Assembly (NCBI GenBank): GCA_014381035.1
Contig: JACMIS010000427.1
Span: 1-6,190 of the forward strand
DNA: 6,190 bases
DNA from: Armatimonadota bacterium
Lineage (GTDB): Bacteria > Armatimonadota > Armatimonadia > Armatimonadales > Armatimonadaceae
Reading direction: 5' to 3'
How positions within the stretch are numbered: the first letter of the stretch is position 1; the number at the start of each line of letters is the position of its first letter. Of the stretch, positions 4,990 to 6,190 are shown piece after piece. Under the pieces are notes generated by a model. It did no database searches. It saw only the letters and a list, made by a program, of their open reading frames with translations, and had not been told where the DNA came from. A program made the translations under genes and the position numbers.

Positions 4990-6027
4990 GTGACTGACCT
5001 TTCCGTGCCGCGCCGTTTCCCGCTTACACCTGCCCTTTTCGCACTCGCCCTCCTGCTTTTTGTTTCCTTGCTGACGGCGGCAACAATCGGCGAAGAACCG
5101 CTTGCCCCCAGCGCGATTCTCCACGCGGTCGGACACCGGATCGCCCCCGGATTCGTCACTGACTCGGATGGACTGACCTCCGGGATTCTTTTCGACCTTC
5201 GCCTTACCCGTATTTTACTTGCCGCACTTGTGGGAGCCGCGCTTGCCGTTTCCGGAGCGGTGCTACAAGGGTTGACACAAAACTCCCTTGCCGACCCATA
5301 CACGGTCGGGGTTTCTTCCGGGGCGTCTGTGGGCGCGGGGATTGCGATACTGCTCGGTATCTCTGGCGCGTGGAACGGACTGGGCGGATCGCTCCTGGCG
5401 TTCGTCGCCGCTTTGCTTACCATGGTGCTCGTGTTTGCCCTGTCGCGGGCAGGAGGGCGGGTTCACACGGCAGGTTTTCTGCTCGCCGGAATCGTCGTCG
5501 GTTCGTTCCTCTGGTCTGTGACCACGCTTCTTCTATCCATCGCGCAGAACGACCAGAAAGCGATCCTGTCGTTCCTGATGGGGCGGTTCAACGAGGCGAA
5601 ATGGATCGATGTCGCCCTGCTACTGCCTCTTACTCTGGCGGGGATCGTGATATTCGCTGTAGCCGGTCGCGGATTAGACGCCTTCGCGTTCGGGGAGGAG
5701 ACAGCTCGATCCGTCGGCGTGGATACGGAGCGATTCAAGGCGGGCACATTGGCACTGTCGGCGTTGCTCACCGCCGCGTCGGTTTCCGTTGCAGGAATCA
5801 TCGGATTCGTCGGCTTGATCGCGCCGCATCTCGCCCGCGCCCTGGTAGGACCACCGCATCGTGGCTTGATCCCTGCGTCCGCCCTAGTGGGTGCCACACT
5901 CTGCGTTCTCTCGGACCTCGTCGCCCGCATCGTGCTCCCCGGTTCGGAGATACCGGTCGGCGTCGTCACCGCGCTTCTGGGCGCACCGTTTTTCGCGCTT
6001 CTCTTGCGACGACAAATCGGCGCGTGA
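4990..6027 (+). CDS. FecCD/BtuC-family ABC transporter permease (siderophore, heme or cobalamin type)
   Basis: The 345-residue protein is an integral inner-membrane permease of a type II ABC importer for iron chelates, heme or vitamin B12. About ten hydrophobic helices run through its length. Family signatures are all present: LRLTRILLAALVGAALAVSG (70-89), GLTQNSLADPYTVGVSSGAS (94-113), the coupling segment FGEETARSVGVD (234-245) that contacts the ATPase, AGIIGFVGLIAPHLAR (268-283), and the C-terminal EIPVGVVTALLGAPFFALLL (320-339). Length is typical and no key region is missing, so it should be functional. The start is the GTG at 4990. A nearby ATG at 4983 is out of frame and soon stops. No good Shine-Dalgarno site is present. 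The substrate cannot be told from the permease alone. Neither the ATPase nor the periplasmic binding protein gene follows: a tRNA gene begins 22 nt after the stop. The partners must lie beyond the window or elsewhere in the genome. Confidence 0.93.
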   Translation: MTDLSVPRRFPLTPALFALALLLFVSLLTAATIGEEPLAPSAILHAVGHRIAPGFVTDSDGLTSGILFDLRLTRILLAALVGAALAVSGAVLQGLTQNSLADPYTVGVSSGASVGAGIAILLGISGAWNGLGGSLLAFVAALLTMVLVFALSRAGGRVHTAGFLLAGIVVGSFLWSVTTLLLSIAQNDQKAILSFLMGRFNEAKWIDVALLLPLTLAGIVIFAVAGRGLDAFAFGEETARSVGVDTERFKAGTLALSALLTAASVSVAGIIGFVGLIAPHLARALVGPPHRGLIPASALVGATLCVLSDLVARIVLPGSEIPVGVVTALLGAPFFALLLRRQIGA

Positions 6028-6033
6028 TATATT
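6004..6033 (+). promoter_or_regulatory. Candidate tRNA-Cys promoter inside the end of the permease gene
   Basis: TTGCGA (6004-6009) and TATATT (6028-6033) are 18 nt apart, matching consensus at 4/6 and 5/6. The start would lie near 6040, about 10 nt before the mature tRNA. The -35 falls within the last permease codons and the -10 begins directly after its TGA stop. Confidence 0.4.
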
Positions 6034-6049
6034 GCGTATGGTTGACTTC

Positions 6050-6121
6050 GGTGCGGTAGCCAAGTGGTAAGGCAAGGGCCTGCAAAGCCTTTATGCAGCG
6101 GTTCGAATCCGCTTCGCACCT
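6050..6121 (+). tRNA. tRNA-Cys (anticodon GCA)
   Basis: A complete 72-nt cloverleaf can be drawn. The acceptor stem pairs GGTGCGG with TCGCACC (last pair G-U). The D arm is GCC-AAGTGGTAA-GGC, and the anticodon arm is AGGGC-CTGCAAA-GCCTT with anticodon GCA at 6082-6084. The variable loop is TATGC and the T arm is AGCGG-TTCGAAT-CCGCT. The discriminator base is T (U73), a known identity element of cysteine tRNAs, which supports the assignment. CCA is not encoded, so a CCA-adding enzyme is needed. The discriminator starts a run of five T residues (6121-6125) that may help end transcription. Confidence 0.96.
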
Positions 6122-6190
6122 TTTTCGGTTTCAAACCACGAAGGACACAAAGTTTTTGAAGGTGGGGCTTGCCGGCTATCGGTAGATTTA
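6122..6190. other. Downstream flank without a recognisable gene
   Basis: No gene or strong signal is seen. GGTTT-C-AAACC (6127-6137) is a tight dyad, and CCACGAAGGACACAAAG (6136-6152) resembles a short sequence that recurs in intergenic DNA of many environmental bacteria. The window ends too soon to say whether a gene follows. Confidence 0.4.

Noticed and set aside
5370..6059. 229-codon plus-strand frame overlapping the permease gene
   Set aside because: Arg-rich, without domain features, and a shifted-frame shadow of a well-conserved membrane protein.
6100..6190. Integration site (att) at the 3' end of tRNA-Cys
   Set aside because: No duplicate of the tRNA 3' end, integrase or mobile gene is visible in the 69 bases that follow.

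Overview
The window is about 6.2 kb of moderately GC-rich bacterial DNA (near 60% GC by eye), with one AT-rich pocket at about 2340-2440. It holds six complete protein genes, the start of a seventh, and one tRNA gene. I see no transposase, phage gene, CRISPR array or rRNA. The taxon cannot be fixed from the sequence. A lipoprotein signal, a secreted PrxQ, a DUF2089-like regulator beside a DUF4097-like protein, mostly weak Shine-Dalgarno sites, some very short predicted leaders and a tRNA without encoded CCA suggest a less-studied phylum such as Armatimonadota or Chloroflexota. That placement is a low-confidence inference.

Layout, left to right. At 1-111 (minus) is the N-terminus of a zinc-ribbon protein that runs off the left edge. 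Divergent from it is a VanX-like M15 D-Ala-D-Ala dipeptidase (201-938, plus). Converging on that gene is a two-gene minus-strand operon: an exported PrxQ/BCP peroxiredoxin (1590-2195), then a thioredoxin-fold TlpA-like lipoprotein (999-1586). Both products are predicted to sit outside the cytoplasmic membrane, where the lipoprotein could recycle the peroxidase.

The 251-bp intergenic region 2196-2446 separates this operon from a plus-strand group and holds promoter-like elements, a 15-nt palindrome and a 9-nt direct repeat. The group consists of a DUF2089-like zinc-ribbon/HTH regulator (2447-2860), a small single-pass membrane protein of unknown function (2880-3155) and a 545-residue DUF4097-like protein with a regular SGD repeat (3235-4872). 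The regulator's C-terminus and the DUF4097 protein's N-terminus carry the same roughly 23-residue helical module. This suggests the products act together, perhaps as an envelope-stress or membrane-sensing system comparable to YvlB/LiaX-type proteins of Firmicutes.

Between 4873 and 4989 lies a long, nearly perfect inverted repeat (29-nt arms) with a third, partial copy of the same unit beside it. It is followed by a complete FecCD/BtuC-type ABC permease (4990-6027) without adjacent ATPase or binding-protein genes in view, and by tRNA-Cys(GCA) at 6050-6121. The last 69 bases contain no recognisable gene.
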